This document shows, one piece after another, positions 62,192 to 64,000 of a stretch of 64,000 nt of DNA. Numbering within the stretch: the stretch's first letter is position 1; each line of letters begins with the position of its first letter. Origin of the DNA: Bradyrhizobium sp. STM 3843 (lineage in GTDB: Bacteria > Pseudomonadota > Alphaproteobacteria > Rhizobiales > Xanthobacteraceae); assembly GCF_000239815.1 (NCBI RefSeq), contig NZ_CAFK01000101.1:1-64000 (forward strand), read 5' to 3'. The notes beneath the pieces were generated by a model, which saw nothing but the letters and a program-made list of their open reading frames with translations, was not told where the DNA came from and did not search any database. The translations under genes and the position numbers were made by a program.

Positions 62192-63409
62192 CTAATACTG
62201 CTTGACCGCGGCGCCCAGCACGACCCACACGAGCGTCGCCAGCAGACCGAGGGCGCCGAGCACCAGGAATGTCGACGAATATCCGATCCAATGTGCCACC
62301 CAGCCGCCGAGTGCCGGGCTGAACGCGGCGCCGATGCCTTGAACGGTGATGACCGCGCCTTGCGCGAGATTCACCCGGCCTGTTCCATACAGCGAGCGCG
62401 TCACCATGCCGGGCACCGCGACGCTTTGCAGGCCGGTGCCGACGCCGTCGAGGATTTCGACGGGCACCACGCCCCACCAGCCATTGAGCAGATAGGCGAG
62501 GACGCCGCGCAGCGGCAGCACAAGGAACGACACCAGCATGATCAGCCAATAATTGCGCTTCTCCGCCACGCGCATTGCGACGATCGACGCGACGACCATG
62601 ACGCCTTGCGCGATCACGATCGTCGTGGCGACGAAGCCCGGACCATTCGCCTTGCCGTCCGAAACGGCCGAGATGCCGAAGAACGGCATGATCGCGGCGT
62701 TGCCGAGATGGAAAACCGCCAGTGCAAGTCCGAGCACCAGAAGTGGCTTATGCCGAAGCAGCACCGTGAGCCCGCTCGGCTGGCTCTCCGGGTCGTCTTC
62801 CTTGCTACCGCGCGCCGCACGATCGTTGATGGAACTCGGCCGGATCAAAAGCACGCATGCGACCGTGATGGCGCCGAACAGCGCCGACAGCGCAAACACC
62901 CAGAAATAGCCGAATTGCCACCCGAGCAGCCCGGACGCCGCCGCGCCGATCATATTGCCGGAGTGGTTGAAGGCCTGGTTACGGCCGTTCTGCCGATTGA
63001 AGCCCTTCTGTCCGACCATGCCGAGCGTAATGCCAGTCACGGCCGGCACGATCGCCGCGCCGGCGAGCGAGGTTGCGACTTGAGAGGCGGCGACGGCCCA
63101 GAAGTTCTGCGACAGCAGAATCACGGAGGAGGCCAGCACCACGGCCATTCCCGGCACGATCACCCAGGCGCGCTTGTGGCGGGAGGCGTCGATGAAGCCG
63201 CCGATCGGCGTGGTGATCAGCATGCCGGCGACATTGCCGATGCTCATCGCGGTTCCAATCAAGCCGCTGGTCCAGCCGCGCTCGATCAGAAATACGCCGA
63301 GGAAGGGACCGATGCCCGACTGCATGTCGGCCATGAAGAAGTTGACGGCGAGCAGGGGCCACAGGCGAGCCGCTTGGCTGTCGTGTGGCGGTCGCCGGCT
63401 TCTGCTCAT
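62192..63409 (-). CDS. MFS transporter (12-helix)
   Basis: A 405-residue inner-membrane transporter. The two halves of six helices show PLLAVNFFMADMQSGIGPFL in helix 1, GTAMSIGNVAGMLITTPIGG with the loop 2-3 motif GGFIDASRHKRAWVI, and the corresponding MRVAEKRNYWLIMLVSF in the second half. The sequence is nearest to the uncharacterised transporters that follow the drug-exporter pattern. The substrate is unknown; the direction is likely export. It is convergent with the reductase and 106 bases downstream of the thioesterase gene on the same strand, so it may export the product of that pathway. Confidence 0.9.
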   Translation of the reverse strand: MSRSRRPPHDSQAARLWPLLAVNFFMADMQSGIGPFLGVFLIERGWTSGLIGTAMSIGNVAGMLITTPIGGFIDASRHKRAWVIVPGMAVVLASSVILLSQNFWAVAASQVATSLAGAAIVPAVTGITLGMVGQKGFNRQNGRNQAFNHSGNMIGAAASGLLGWQFGYFWVFALSALFGAITVACVLLIRPSSINDRAARGSKEDDPESQPSGLTVLLRHKPLLVLGLALAVFHLGNAAIMPFFGISAVSDGKANGPGFVATTIVIAQGVMVVASIVAMRVAEKRNYWLIMLVSFLVLPLRGVLAYLLNGWWGVVPVEILDGVGTGLQSVAVPGMVTRSLYGTGRVNLAQGAVITVQGIGAAFSPALGGWVAHWIGYSSTFLVLGALGLLATLVWVVLGAAVKQY

Positions 63410-63515
63410 CGATGTCGAGGTCCGATCTCGGGTTTAAAGCAACACAATGTCGATAACGACATGCGCCCGATCGGGTTCAACAATGGCACAGTGTGCGTTC
63501 GGCCCGCGCCTGGCG

Positions 63516-64000
63516 TCAGTGGCTGTGCTGCTCGGCTGCAACAGCTTCCAGCAGATCTCGCTTCAAGGGCAGGACGACATTCCCTGCGCTGTCACCAATA
63601 AAGAAGTGATCACCTGGAAACATGCGTACCGTGCACCGGCCCGTCGTCTCCTCGCCCCAGGCGAGCAGCGCCTCTTTGCTTGTGTCGGTGTCCCTCAATC
63701 CGCCATAGGCCGCGATCGGAACCGACAGGGGTGGACGATTCGGAGGCTGATAGGTCTCACAGACGCGGAAGTCGCTGCGCAAGATCGGCAGCATCAATTC
63801 GAGCAGATCTGGCGTACCAAACACCTCAGGAGGCGTGGCCCCGAGTTCACGAAGGTGCGTGAGGAATTCGGCGTCGGGCGCGTCATGCACCGCTGCGGAC
63901 GAGCGCGGAACTCTTGGTGCACGATGGCCGCACACAATGAGAAGCGAAGGCATCGGCAGACGTTGCTCTGCAAGCAGATGACATGTCTCGAACGCAACGA
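63516..64000 (-). CDS. Type II thioesterase (alpha/beta hydrolase), 5'-truncated by the window
   Basis: The C-terminal 160 residues of a thioesterase of the kind that edits NRPS/PKS assembly lines. Reading on past the inner ATG at 63953 the frame stays open to base 64000 and translates VAFETCHLLAEQRLPMPSLL, the helix after the nucleophile elbow of this family; the GHSxG itself lies outside. CGHRAPRVPRS, LPILRSDFRVCETYQPP, then PIAAYGGLRDTD (acid) and MFPGDHFFIGD (catalytic His) follow in the usual order. Partner synthases are likely beyond the right edge. Confidence 0.9.
   Translation of the reverse strand, partial: VAFETCHLLAEQRLPMPSLLIVCGHRAPRVPRSSAAVHDAPDAEFLTHLRELGATPPEVFGTPDLLELMLPILRSDFRVCETYQPPNRPPLSVPIAAYGGLRDTDTSKEALLAWGEETTGRCTVRMFPGDHFFIGDSAGNVVLPLKRDLLEAVAAEQHSH

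Overview
The window looks like chromosome of a Bradyrhizobium-type alphaproteobacterium (Nitrobacteraceae). I base this on the high-GC codon usage, on gene pairs such as ppk1-ppx, hdaA next to a CDP-alcohol phosphatidyltransferase, purM-purN and aspS, and on the style of intergenic palindromes. There are no rRNA genes, no tRNA I could recognise, no transposase and no CRISPR array. All calls come from reading translations and the DNA by eye; no database search was run.

Region 1 (0-21.4 kb) is mostly core. It holds a small secreted protein, a DUF418 membrane protein, the polyphosphate pair ppx/ppk1, the replication regulator hdaA, a phospholipid-synthesis enzyme, purM-purN, a cold-shock protein, a small autotransporter-type outer-membrane barrel, a LysR gene divergent from a coupled three-gene operon (two GNAT-like proteins and an isochorismatase-fold protein without its catalytic cysteine), rnd, selO, aspS and a metallophosphoesterase. 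Three very short genes, all under 60 codons, are added here: two face away from each other at 15.1-15.4 kb, and one 36-residue membrane protein lies behind two CtrA-like boxes at 17.0 kb.

Region 2 (21.4-35 kb) is accessory and largely envelope-related: two periplasmic binding proteins without permeases (one with an unusual N-terminal domain), small secreted and outer-membrane proteins, an avidin-like protein, a cupin, a di-iron hydroxylase, a LuxR-P450 pair, a TadG-TadE-TadE-like cluster of lower GC, and a DHA2-type exporter.

Region 3 (35-42.2 kb) returns to core: guaB, a zinc-free reductase, a MAPEG protein, rsmB, a small membrane protein and guaA, with palindromic repeats between them. The last codons of guaA occur again at 44.4 kb. 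This is what a site-specific insertion at the guaA 3' end leaves behind; the segment between carries one secreted serine hydrolase.

Region 4 (44.4-64 kb) is a dense run of short-chain and medium-chain oxidoreductases, cupins, an SRPBCC protein and a DHFR-like reductase. Seven regulators (2 HxlR, LysR, 2 TetR, AraC and an ECF sigma factor with an NTF2-like tail) are mostly divergent from the enzyme they probably control. Several have visible operators: a twin CTAYCT-N6-AGGTAG pair, a twin 19-bp direct repeat, and TGCTCC-N8-GGAGCA over a -35/-10 promoter. A type II thioesterase runs off the right edge.

The strongest unexplained signal is a roughly 450-bp element present twice (about 2.6-3.1 kb and 58.7-59.15 kb). 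Its hairpins are kept by compensatory base changes, so it is probably a structured RNA or a mobile structured repeat.
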